From assembly GCA_009785015.1 (NCBI GenBank), contig WQXD01000065.1, positions 1 through 14,429 of the forward strand: DNA of 14,429 bases, in the 5' to 3' direction. Below, piece by piece: positions 1-7,214 of the stretch. Under the pieces are notes generated by a model. The model had not been told where the DNA came from. It was given only the letters and a program-made list of their open reading frames with translations, and searched no databases. The DNA comes from Oscillospiraceae bacterium. GTDB taxonomy: Bacteria; Bacillota_A; Clostridia; Oscillospirales; WRJC01. Position numbers and translations under genes: made by a program. Numbering within the stretch: position 1 is the stretch's first letter; every line of letters starts with the position of its first letter.

Positions 1-888
1 CGGGAATTTATAAGCCGGTCAATCGCCAACGCGGAAAAAACCCCTATTCCCGATTACGAATACGCGGTTGTCGTCAAAGAAACAGATGCGCCGATCGGCG
101 GCTGCGGAATTTCGCCGTCCGGCGATCAGGCGTCGCTTGGCTGGTGCCTGCACCGCGGATATTGGAAAAAGGGGTATTGCACGGAGCTTGGAGGGGCCTT
201 GCTCAAATTCGGTTTTGAAGACTTGAATTTACGGCGGATAACCGCTTTCTGCCACGCCGAAAACATCGGTTCATACCGTGTCATGGAAAAAATCGGCATG
301 CGCCGCGAGGGGTTGTTTTATGAAGATCATTCGCCAAAAAAACTGTCCGCCGAAAAATACGGCGACAAGTTTTTGTACGCCATTCTAAAAGACGAATGGG
401 AAACCCAAAAAGAAATCGCATATTACAATGCTCTGCCGGTCAAGTTTGACGGGTTTGCCGCTTTGCCAAAACTTTGTGACGGCTTGATTTATCTCGTCTG
501 TATTGAAAAAGGCGAAGCTGATCCCGAACGGAAATTGGTGCCGGGGTATAAATTTGCCGTCTGCAGGAGCGGCGAAAAAATCGGGGGAATAAGCCTGCGG
601 ATCGGATATACGGACAGTCTTTATTACGGCGGGCAAATCGGCTATGACATCGACGAAAAATACCGCGGCAACGGGTATGCGGGCCGCGCGTGCCGTTTGG
701 TACTGCCCGTGGCGAAAGCTCACGGCATGACAAAACTGCTCATCACCAACAATTATACCAATACCGCGTCAAGGCGGGTTTGCGAAAAATTGGACGCAAA
801 GTTAGTCCGCGTCGCGCGGCTGCCCGAATGGAATGATTTGTATAAAAAAGGCGGCAGATTTCAAAATATTTTCGAATGGAACATTTGA
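1..888 (+). CDS. Tandem GNAT N-acetyltransferase, 5' end missing
   Basis: The frame is open from base 1 to TGA at 886-888, giving 295 visible residues; the true start lies upstream of the window. Two GNAT (acetyl-CoA-dependent N-acetyltransferase) units are visible. The first is RimJ/RimL-like: codons 51-62 read HRGYWKKGYCTE, matching the acetyl-CoA pyrophosphate-binding loop, followed by NIGSYRVMEKIGM, the usual N-S-x-R-x-x-E-K-x-G-F region. The second has DEKYRGNGYAGRA (around codons 218-230, the R/Q-x-x-G-x-G/A loop) and then NTASRRVCEKLDAKL. Known for the family: they acetylate protein N-termini, small amines or antibiotics. The substrate cannot be told here. The first unit lacks its N-terminal strands only because the window cuts it. 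It ends 6 nt from the convergent neighbour's stop, with no terminator seen in the gap. A TTG at 199 is an internal codon, not the start. Confidence 0.9.
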   Translation, partial: REFISRSIANAEKTPIPDYEYAVVVKETDAPIGGCGISPSGDQASLGWCLHRGYWKKGYCTELGGALLKFGFEDLNLRRITAFCHAENIGSYRVMEKIGMRREGLFYEDHSPKKLSAEKYGDKFLYAILKDEWETQKEIAYYNALPVKFDGFAALPKLCDGLIYLVCIEKGEADPERKLVPGYKFAVCRSGEKIGGISLRIGYTDSLYYGGQIGYDIDEKYRGNGYAGRACRLVLPVAKAHGMTKLLITNNYTNTASRRVCEKLDAKLVRVARLPEWNDLYKKGGRFQNIFEWNI

Positions 889-894
889 TCAAAA

Positions 895-1935
895 TTAAAT
901 CAGCTCACGCCCGCAATATTTCTTTATTTGATTGTTTTCCCCGCAAAGAACATGAACCGCTTGCAATATCTCATCTTTTCGGGAGATAGCTTCTTCTTGC
1001 GTCAAATCGAGCATTATATCCTCGACTTCCGGAGTATAACGGAATTTTCCGGCTGCCGCTCCGCGAAATTCGCCGTCTATAAGCAGATAATATAACGTAT
1101 CCGGATATGAATGCGCGAACTTTTCTTTCAGCCGGTGTTCGTTGGACTTTACGAGGAAATCGTTGCGGTGCATGGCATAGACAGATGTCAGAGATCCGGC
1201 AGTAAATGTCCGGAGCGTTTCCAAGTCGTCGCGTAAAATATACCCGTATTCGGTTTTTGCGAGAACATTGTCGTCAATCAAGGAGGCAACCGCCGCTTCT
1301 ATATCTTTTTCCGGCAGCTTATAGAACGATTTCGCCATTTTTACGTCAAAACTCACATGGCGGTACGCGAAGCGCCGAAGAATTGTTTTAAGCGCGTCAT
1401 GCCGCGAATATTTGTTCAAATCTGCCTTTGGAAACATTTCGGAGAATTTAAACCAGCCCCTGTCCCATTCGCCGTCGTTTTGATCCTCATAAATCAAGAA
1501 CGCTTCCTGCAGACGATGAAGAACGGGCGTTATTTCCTTGACCAACAATCCGGTTATTTCTTTCATCAGCTGAATGGTCATCGGCCCTTCGCGTTCGACA
1601 AGATCAAGCAGGGTCGCCTGCGCGGAATTTAATTTGCCGAGAGGTTTTTTTGAAAGCCCCGCGAACAATTCCAGGTCCTCCGGCATAATCCAGCCGAGAT
1701 TGCCGCCCTGAAACCGCCCCTTGATCAGCAAGCGGTCTTTTTGGCGTTTGCGGTTGTATTCGATATCGTCAAAAGCGGCCCGGTAACTAAGGCTCGGCGG
1801 GTCGCCGAACCCGTTCCAGTACACATTTTGTCCGGGCGAAGTATCGCGGTAAAGTCCGATGTATTCGGATTCGTTTGTTTTGCGGGTCAAATGCTGCCGC
1901 TCCATTCGCAGGGCGGCGATATTTTTTTCGTTCAT
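895..1935 (-). CDS. Winged-helix protein, possibly AlkZ/YcaQ-related
   Basis: The 346-aa ORF starts at ATG 1935 with a weak upstream GGGTAG and a TAG stop three codons before it, so the start cannot lie further upstream; Met11 is a later alternative. There is no signal peptide or membrane segment, so it is probably cytoplasmic. Residues about 105-150 (LLDLVEREGPMTIQLMKEIT, then KEITPVLHRLQEAFLIYE) read as a winged helix-turn-helix. A central SYRAAFDDIEYNRKRQ region and the basic/aromatic C-terminal half recall the winged-helix proteins grouped with the DNA-crosslink glycosylases AlkZ/YcaQ (HTH_42). I do not see the N-terminal Q-x-D or Q-x-Q catalytic signature of active AlkZ/YcaQ, so glycosylase activity should not be assumed. 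It lies 94 nt downstream of the glycan operon on the same strand, which is probably coincidence. The gene is near certain; the family is tentative. Confidence 0.6.
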   Translation of the reverse strand: MNEKNIAALRMERQHLTRKTNESEYIGLYRDTSPGQNVYWNGFGDPPSLSYRAAFDDIEYNRKRQKDRLLIKGRFQGGNLGWIMPEDLELFAGLSKKPLGKLNSAQATLLDLVEREGPMTIQLMKEITGLLVKEITPVLHRLQEAFLIYEDQNDGEWDRGWFKFSEMFPKADLNKYSRHDALKTILRRFAYRHVSFDVKMAKSFYKLPEKDIEAAVASLIDDNVLAKTEYGYILRDDLETLRTFTAGSLTSVYAMHRNDFLVKSNEHRLKEKFAHSYPDTLYYLLIDGEFRGAAAGKFRYTPEVEDIMLDLTQEEAISRKDEILQAVHVLCGENNQIKKYCGRELI

Positions 1936-2029
1936 AAAAATCTACCCACGCGGCGGAAAGCCGAAACAACAGTTGAGAGAGTAGCCGCGCTTAACCTTTC
2001 AAAACTAATCTTTATATATGAATATTCCG

Positions 2030-3439
2030 TTAATTTTCCAAGATTTCCAAAATTTCGCAATCTTCCAAGCTGTCATAGCCGCCGTCGGCAGGCTTCTCTT
2101 CCGGTCCGTGCGTCACGCCGTAAGCCAGCGGCTTATATCCGCCGAACGCACGCACGCCGTCTTTTTCTATCGTCCAGAGCTTGCCGCGCGATTTCCATGT
2201 GACGTTTTTTGCGATCCGGTGCGTACACGGTATCGGTTTGATTTCCGGGTCGCGGACCTTATCGCCCAAATCCCTGATCAGCATGGGCCAGAAAACCTCG
2301 AAATACGCGGATGCGTATGCGACAGAAAGTATTGGTTCCGGCGTGAATACAGCCGGAGGCAGCGTGCCGTCGCTGAACATATATGCCGACAGCGTTTTGC
2401 GCAAATTTTTTGTCTGCGCCTGTTTTTTTGAATCAGGGTGACGCAGCAGATAATTCTGCATGTGATATATCATGACGGGGTACAGGGCGACCATATTGGG
2501 CGTTTTTATCCATTCAACCACGTAAGATTTGTCGTCAGGGTCGGTTTTCGCGCCGTACATCAAGTGCGAAAGTCCGTCTTTTGCGGTGAAAATCGTATTA
2601 AAGAGGTACTTGCACACGTTGTCCATAACGGCGAGAATATGTTCGCCGCCGACAATTTTATATATTCGCTCAAGCATATCCAAAACGTGATAATAATATA
2701 TCGTGCGTTCGGTAAAATTGTATCCGTCGCCTCTCTCGAACTGCCCGATGTCCTTATAATAATATAAAGGCGAGAGATATAAGTCCAGCGCCGGCCTGCC
2801 GTGTTTTTCGTAACGCGAAAAATCACCGTAGACTTCGCCGTACCGCGCAAGCCCCGCAATCACCGTCAGATCCTGATTGGTCACGCCGCTCCAGCGGATT
2901 TCCGGATCCGTCTTTGGCAGATGCTCCCTTCCGCCGTAGACAAACCTTTTATGGAAATACTCCCAGCTCCGGTCAACTGCGGGCTTGATCATGTCCCTCA
3001 AAATCGGGTCCGCGTGTTTCCACGCCGCGTAATCCAAAAGCGCAAGCACCGGCATGTTCTGGTGGATCGCGCAGGAATGGTGCGAATGGTATGCCGGCTC
3101 GAATTCGGCGGCGGAATGGCGGAACCCGCCGTCCGGGTTCTGCAAAAACAGATTGTTTGAACACATGTCGTCGGTCAGCCGCTTCCAGCGCGGATTGCCC
3201 GTATGCTCGTACAGCTGCCGCGCGCCGTCCATCAGATAATAATATTTGCCCGCGCCCTGCCCCTGATAGCGCCTCGCAAGCACCGAAATTTCGCCCCAGC
3301 AGGAGTGCAGAATCAACCCTCCGAACGCGCCGGGGCCCTGCTGCCACTCGAAAAACAGCGATGTCAGTTTGTCCAAAGTATTCTGACTCCATATTTCTTC
3401 GTATTCCGCATCTTTGCGCGGATATTTTATTGTCTTCAT
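2030..3439 (-). CDS. Putative six-hairpin (alpha/alpha) carbohydrate-active protein, last gene of glycan operon
   Basis: A 469-aa protein starting at ATG 3439 with a strong GGAGGAAAG site 5' of it. No signal peptide is visible, so it probably acts in the cytoplasm. I do not recognise a named family. The visible pattern is a string of amphipathic helices rich in aromatic residues (GGLILHSCWGEISVLARRY, KYYYLMDGARQLYEHTG, NMPVLALLDYAAWKHAD, RTIYYYHVLDMLERIYKIVG, TPNMVALYPVMIYHMQNYLL). This resembles (alpha/alpha)6-barrel enzymes such as unsaturated glucuronyl/rhamnogalacturonyl hydrolases, GH127-like enzymes and polysaccharide lyases. Candidate active-site stretches are NPDGGFRH, EPAYHSHHSCAIHQN and RWSGVTNQDL. 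The C-terminal 70 residues are probably a small beta region. It follows the GH106-like gene by 59 nt and is read the same way, so a role in finishing the same glycan is inferred. It could instead be an epimerase-like barrel. Confidence 0.6.
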   Translation of the reverse strand: MKTIKYPRKDAEYEEIWSQNTLDKLTSLFFEWQQGPGAFGGLILHSCWGEISVLARRYQGQGAGKYYYLMDGARQLYEHTGNPRWKRLTDDMCSNNLFLQNPDGGFRHSAAEFEPAYHSHHSCAIHQNMPVLALLDYAAWKHADPILRDMIKPAVDRSWEYFHKRFVYGGREHLPKTDPEIRWSGVTNQDLTVIAGLARYGEVYGDFSRYEKHGRPALDLYLSPLYYYKDIGQFERGDGYNFTERTIYYYHVLDMLERIYKIVGGEHILAVMDNVCKYLFNTIFTAKDGLSHLMYGAKTDPDDKSYVVEWIKTPNMVALYPVMIYHMQNYLLRHPDSKKQAQTKNLRKTLSAYMFSDGTLPPAVFTPEPILSVAYASAYFEVFWPMLIRDLGDKVRDPEIKPIPCTHRIAKNVTWKSRGKLWTIEKDGVRAFGGYKPLAYGVTHGPEEKPADGGYDSLEDCEILEILEN

Positions 3440-3498
3440 CGCTTTCCTCCGTTTACGTTAAATTCAACGCTTGTTTAACCAAGATGGAACAAGTAAAT

Positions 3499-5649
3499 TT
3501 ATTCCACAATATAACAAAAACCGTCATACGGACGAAGATTTATATCTGCGGCAACCATGCCGTTTTCCGCTTTGGCATGAACCGGTTCAATCAAGCCTGT
3601 AAGCGGATTGGCGGTTTTCACGCTGTTGCCGCCGGCAACGCGCAGATATCCCCTGTAATTCTTGCCTCCCATATTGCATAAAAATATGATGCGGCTTCCG
3701 TCTTCAAGCACTCTGGTATGCGACAATATATTTTCCGAAATAATTTCGCCGTCGACATATCCGCCCGCTCCCGCGGCGCCGGTCAGCACGCTGTCCAAAT
3801 TATGCGGCCAAACGGTGACGGGGCGCGGGATAGCGGGAATATTGTTCATTCCGGGCAGTGTCCAACCGGTGGCGACCGGTATCACCGCAAAGTTTTTACG
3901 CCCGAGATACGGCGAGAATTTTTGATAAAAACCTTCATCTGCCCCGGTATCTCTCGCCAATAGAGGAAACCCGCCGATTAATACGATACCGATACCTGCT
4001 TCGAGCATAGCGGTCATTTTATCGACGGCGGCAATCGAAATGACATGAACCGCCGGGAAAACGATACATTCATATTCCCGCGCCCTGTAGCGCAGCCTGC
4101 CGTCTTTGATTTCGCCGTCGAGCAGCAACTGCTCGTCAACGTAGTCAAAATCAATCTGACGGTGGAGCAGTTCCCAGGAAGCTTTTGCAAACGTATCGTT
4201 GACGCGCATGGTATCTTCGGAAGTATCCACCGCCCGTTCCCTGACGGAAGGCGTATATGCTGCCCAGATGGCGGCTTCGGGATAAAACAATGCCACTTTG
4301 CTGTCCCGTTTGCCTTGCCTGATGAGATAACCGAGACGCGCGGCGTATGCGTTTAATTCCGTTATTTCTTCGGCGCTGAAATTATCGAAGCTGTAATAGC
4401 TTGTCAGATTATTGATCCCCATGGCGTAATGCCAATTGACGGAGCTGCGTATCCAATTCATACCGATTTGTTTGTTTTCCATACGGGAAGAGTGGTCTGA
4501 AAATTCGGTAAACGATTCATTTTCGCCTGAAATGTCGGCGAAAGAAGCGAGCAGCCGGGCAATGGGAATGGCATGCGGGTTCATCAAACGCTGAGGTTCG
4601 CTGTCGAGCTGGTCAATTCCCGGCCAATCCATGCGTTTGACACACTTATACAAAGAGCCGTAATTGTAAACATGCGCTTGCAGCCGCTCCTCCTCCAGCA
4701 AATGGCCCGACGATTTCAATCCATGCGCGCGGCACCAGTTTTGAATCGTCCCGAAGAAATTTTCCGCGACGGATTCGCCCACAAACTCCCAAAAATCACA
4801 ACGGCGCTTGACATAAGCCGGTCCCCTCTTCGTGACGACGGCTACAACCGCAAGTTCAATCGGATAACCGTACGCCGCCATAAATTCCGCGGGAAAATCG
4901 CGATGCCACGGCACGATGGGATAAACGCCCGAACGGATATTCCATGAGATCAGCGACGGCTCGTCGGTGAAGAACGCCAGAACCCCTTTGCCGAATTCGT
5001 CGGACAACCGTTCGGCGTATTTATCGTGAGTGACGGAAATAAACGCTTCGGTCGCTTTTTTGTCGTTGAGGCTTATATAGTCACGCGGTTCGCTGTAACT
5101 CTCGGCGGCGTGCGTACCGTCAAACAACCTGCGGGAACTCATCATAAACAAATGATACTCGCCTTTTGGTATTTCCATATGAAGCGTATTTTTTTCATTG
5201 AGAAAATGAGTCGCGTCTATCGCTTCCCCGCCGTCGAGCGGAAGAAGCATGGCGCGAAACAATTTGTCGCCCGGCACGTCGGAACGGTAATGCATCGGAC
5301 CGTTTAAAGTGCGCCAGTATTCATAACAGTACAATCCTTCCGCGACAAACTCGGGGTTTTCGTCGATGACCGCGCCTCCGGCAGAACCTGACGGATAACC
5401 TTTTTCATCATAAATCCATGTATACATGCCTTTGTCAACAAAAGATCTGAAACCTTGTTCCGTCTGTTTCCATTCGTTTTCGTCGTTGGGGTAACCCCGT
5501 CCGTAGGGCACATTGCCGACAATGCCGGCATACCCCAGCGAGTCGATCTTTTCCTCGTATGTGTTCGGCGCCGCCACGCCGCCGTGGATGATAGGGAAAA
5601 TCGCGTACCGCCTGTCGGGATTTTGAAAGCTTTGTTCGAATTTATTCAT
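3499..5649 (-). CDS. GH106-like glycoside hydrolase (alpha-L-rhamnosidase-related)
   Basis: The frame is open from 5697, but the start is placed at ATG 5649 (716 aa). AAAGGAGGAG at 5659-5668 sits 9 nt before it, whereas the upstream ATG would overlap the preceding gene and has no such site. There is no signal peptide. Residues 76-92 (YTWIYDEKGYPSGSAGG) match the W-I-Y-D-E-x-G-x-P-S-G-x-A-G-G signature that I associate with GH106 and related families. FFTDEPSL (226-233) and SGHLLEEE (314-321) follow in the expected order, supplying carboxylates (E230, E319-E321) that are candidate catalytic residues. The C-terminal third has a GATase-like stretch (VALFYPEAAIW, CIVFPAV, IVLIGGFPLLA) and then a beta-rich tail. 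At about 716 aa it is shorter than typical GH106 enzymes, which carry extra beta domains. Third gene of the operon, 31 nt after the SBP stop. The substrate may be a rhamnoside, but another deoxyhexoside or uronide is possible. Confidence 0.72.
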   Translation of the reverse strand: MNKFEQSFQNPDRRYAIFPIIHGGVAAPNTYEEKIDSLGYAGIVGNVPYGRGYPNDENEWKQTEQGFRSFVDKGMYTWIYDEKGYPSGSAGGAVIDENPEFVAEGLYCYEYWRTLNGPMHYRSDVPGDKLFRAMLLPLDGGEAIDATHFLNEKNTLHMEIPKGEYHLFMMSSRRLFDGTHAAESYSEPRDYISLNDKKATEAFISVTHDKYAERLSDEFGKGVLAFFTDEPSLISWNIRSGVYPIVPWHRDFPAEFMAAYGYPIELAVVAVVTKRGPAYVKRRCDFWEFVGESVAENFFGTIQNWCRAHGLKSSGHLLEEERLQAHVYNYGSLYKCVKRMDWPGIDQLDSEPQRLMNPHAIPIARLLASFADISGENESFTEFSDHSSRMENKQIGMNWIRSSVNWHYAMGINNLTSYYSFDNFSAEEITELNAYAARLGYLIRQGKRDSKVALFYPEAAIWAAYTPSVRERAVDTSEDTMRVNDTFAKASWELLHRQIDFDYVDEQLLLDGEIKDGRLRYRAREYECIVFPAVHVISIAAVDKMTAMLEAGIGIVLIGGFPLLARDTGADEGFYQKFSPYLGRKNFAVIPVATGWTLPGMNNIPAIPRPVTVWPHNLDSVLTGAAGAGGYVDGEIISENILSHTRVLEDGSRIIFLCNMGGKNYRGYLRVAGGNSVKTANPLTGLIEPVHAKAENGMVAADINLRPYDGFCYIVE

Positions 5650-5658
5650 AATTCTTCG

Positions 5659-5668
5659 CTCCTCCTTT
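5659..5668 (-). promoter_or_regulatory. Ribosome binding site that sets the start of the GH106-like gene
   Basis: Read on the minus strand this is AAAGGAGGAG, a near-perfect anti-SD match, 9 nt before ATG 5649. It favours the 716-aa product over the 732-aa one starting at 5697. Confidence 0.85.
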
Positions 5669-5680
5669 ATTTTCACTTTT

Positions 5681-7186
5681 TTAATCTGTGTAATCATCTA
5701 TGATTTTATCCACTGCCTTTTGTAAAGATTTCATAAAACTCGTCTCGTTCTTTTCCACAAATGAAGCATGGTTGTTATTTTTCGAGTCCAAAAGCATCGT
5801 TACTGAAAATGACAACGGGCTTCCGTTGCCGTAATTCAGCGCGAAGTCGTAGCAGGCGCCGTCGTATATGATGTCTATCATCTCCCTGGATTCCTCGTCG
5901 CGGGCTATTTTTGACGTCAGAAGTATGTCGTAGTATGCCGGTACGACATACCTGTAGCTCTCCGCGGCAAGCGCCTCGCAAACCGCGCCGGATATTTCGG
6001 GATCAGCGGTTATCGGTATCCACATGAAACCGTTCCAAGACAGGCTCCAGTATTTTTCCTGCGCCTCGTCGAGCTTGGGAAACGGCAGTATGCCGAACTC
6101 GACGTCATATGTGCGGTAGTGTTTGCCTACGCTGAGCGCGTCGGTGATGAACAGCGCCCGGTTTGTGTTCATGTTGATGTCCGGCTGGAATTTTCTGCCG
6201 GCCATGTCTATGGTGTTGGGGTCCCAATCATCTATATAAGTGACGGTGGCGTCAAAAAACAAGTCGAACAGCGTATCCATGAGCCGGCCGAATTTTTCGC
6301 CGTGAAGATTCAGTTGAAGGTCGCCGTCGTCTGTCTTTGTCACGGTGGTCAGCCCGGCTCCCTGAAGGGCGCTCCGATTCATCCAGCCGACGGTCGCGAC
6401 AAAGCCGTACTGGTCGTCTTTATCCCGCACGCCGTCGCCGTTGAGGTCTTTCGCGACAACCTTCGCCATCTCGGCCAGTTTGGCCCACGTCCACTTGCCC
6501 GAGTTGACGAGACTATACGGGTTTTCCAAAGAAAAGTCCCGTATCATACCTTTATTGAAAAATATGACGTTCGGGTCGAATATGATAAGGTCGCTGACCG
6601 CCATCAGCAAAACGTTCCGCACCGACAGTTCCTTGTTCATCTGTTGGTTCCACCACGGCCTGGCAAAATCCACATATGGGATCGTGTTCCAGTTTTGAAG
6701 ATACCCCACCGCTTCGGGATTGCCGTAGATGCAATGCGAAAACATAAGCTGATATTCGTCCGTGCCCGCCAGCACCGTTTTCCTGAGTTCTTCGGAAACT
6801 ACGTTTGCGCTGTTTGTACTGCCTTGGGACACGTAGTTGAATTTGACGTTGAGCCGTTCCTCGACGTTTTTCTGCCGCCTGTATATAGCGTCGTTGAATG
6901 CTTCGCCGATTTCCTCCTCGACGAAATAATAGGACGGATACATACTCCAGTAGACATAAAACATATTAAAGTCCATACCGCCGAAATCAAGGCCGTCGGG
7001 CAGGCCGTCTTTCACGGACTGCCGTTGGTTGGAAGGAATGGTTTCCCCCGGCACATCCGCCAAATCGGCATTTGTAACAGCGTTATCGTTTGCCGGGATA
7101 CTGCCGTCGGTTTTGCTGCATGACAAGCCAAACAGCAGCACAATAATCATAGGCGCCAAAATAAACGCCGCCGGTAATTTTTTCAT
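5681..7186 (-). CDS. Extracellular solute-binding lipoprotein of an ABC sugar importer
   Basis: A 501-aa protein starting at ATG 7186, with AAGGAGA about 9 nt upstream. Residues 1-23 form a lipoprotein signal: positively charged MKK, a hydrophobic stretch, then GLSC with Cys23 as the predicted lipidated residue; a low-complexity linker follows. The mature part has features of family-1 solute-binding proteins: an FNDAIYRRQKNVEERLNVKF helix, then an F-D-P-N-V-I-F-F-N-K-G-M hinge region. At residues about 247-262, DLNGDGVRDKDDQYGF is the D-x-N-G-D-G-x-x-D calcium-loop motif often seen in these proteins before a D-Q-Y-G-F. A W-S-L-S-W-N-G-F-M-W stretch lies near residue 385. It would sit on the outer face of the membrane and deliver an oligosaccharide to permeases. 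Second gene of the operon, 28 nt after the GH38 stop. No permease or ATPase gene is in the window. Confidence 0.85.
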   Translation of the reverse strand: MKKLPAAFILAPMIIVLLFGLSCSKTDGSIPANDNAVTNADLADVPGETIPSNQRQSVKDGLPDGLDFGGMDFNMFYVYWSMYPSYYFVEEEIGEAFNDAIYRRQKNVEERLNVKFNYVSQGSTNSANVVSEELRKTVLAGTDEYQLMFSHCIYGNPEAVGYLQNWNTIPYVDFARPWWNQQMNKELSVRNVLLMAVSDLIIFDPNVIFFNKGMIRDFSLENPYSLVNSGKWTWAKLAEMAKVVAKDLNGDGVRDKDDQYGFVATVGWMNRSALQGAGLTTVTKTDDGDLQLNLHGEKFGRLMDTLFDLFFDATVTYIDDWDPNTIDMAGRKFQPDINMNTNRALFITDALSVGKHYRTYDVEFGILPFPKLDEAQEKYWSLSWNGFMWIPITADPEISGAVCEALAAESYRYVVPAYYDILLTSKIARDEESREMIDIIYDGACYDFALNYGNGSPLSFSVTMLLDSKNNNHASFVEKNETSFMKSLQKAVDKIIDDYTD

Positions 7187-7214
7187 AAAGCCACATTCTC
7201 CTTATAAAATATTT

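Noticed and set aside
3470..3493. CTTGTT/AACAAG inverted repeat between the GH106-like and 469-aa genes as a terminator
   Set aside because: Only a 6-bp AT-rich stem with a 12-nt loop and no T-run; it is probably just spacer, and the genes are close enough to be co-transcribed.
5650..5697. N-terminal extension of the GH106-like gene to an ATG at 5697
   Set aside because: The extra 16 residues are Lys-rich, overlap the 3' end of the preceding gene and are encoded partly by the strong SD at 5659-5668, which points to the start at 5649.
6119..7123. 334-codon open frame on the plus strand opposite the solute-binding protein gene
   Set aside because: It is the antisense shadow of a well-supported lipoprotein gene; the sequence is His/Val-rich without domains and has no SD.
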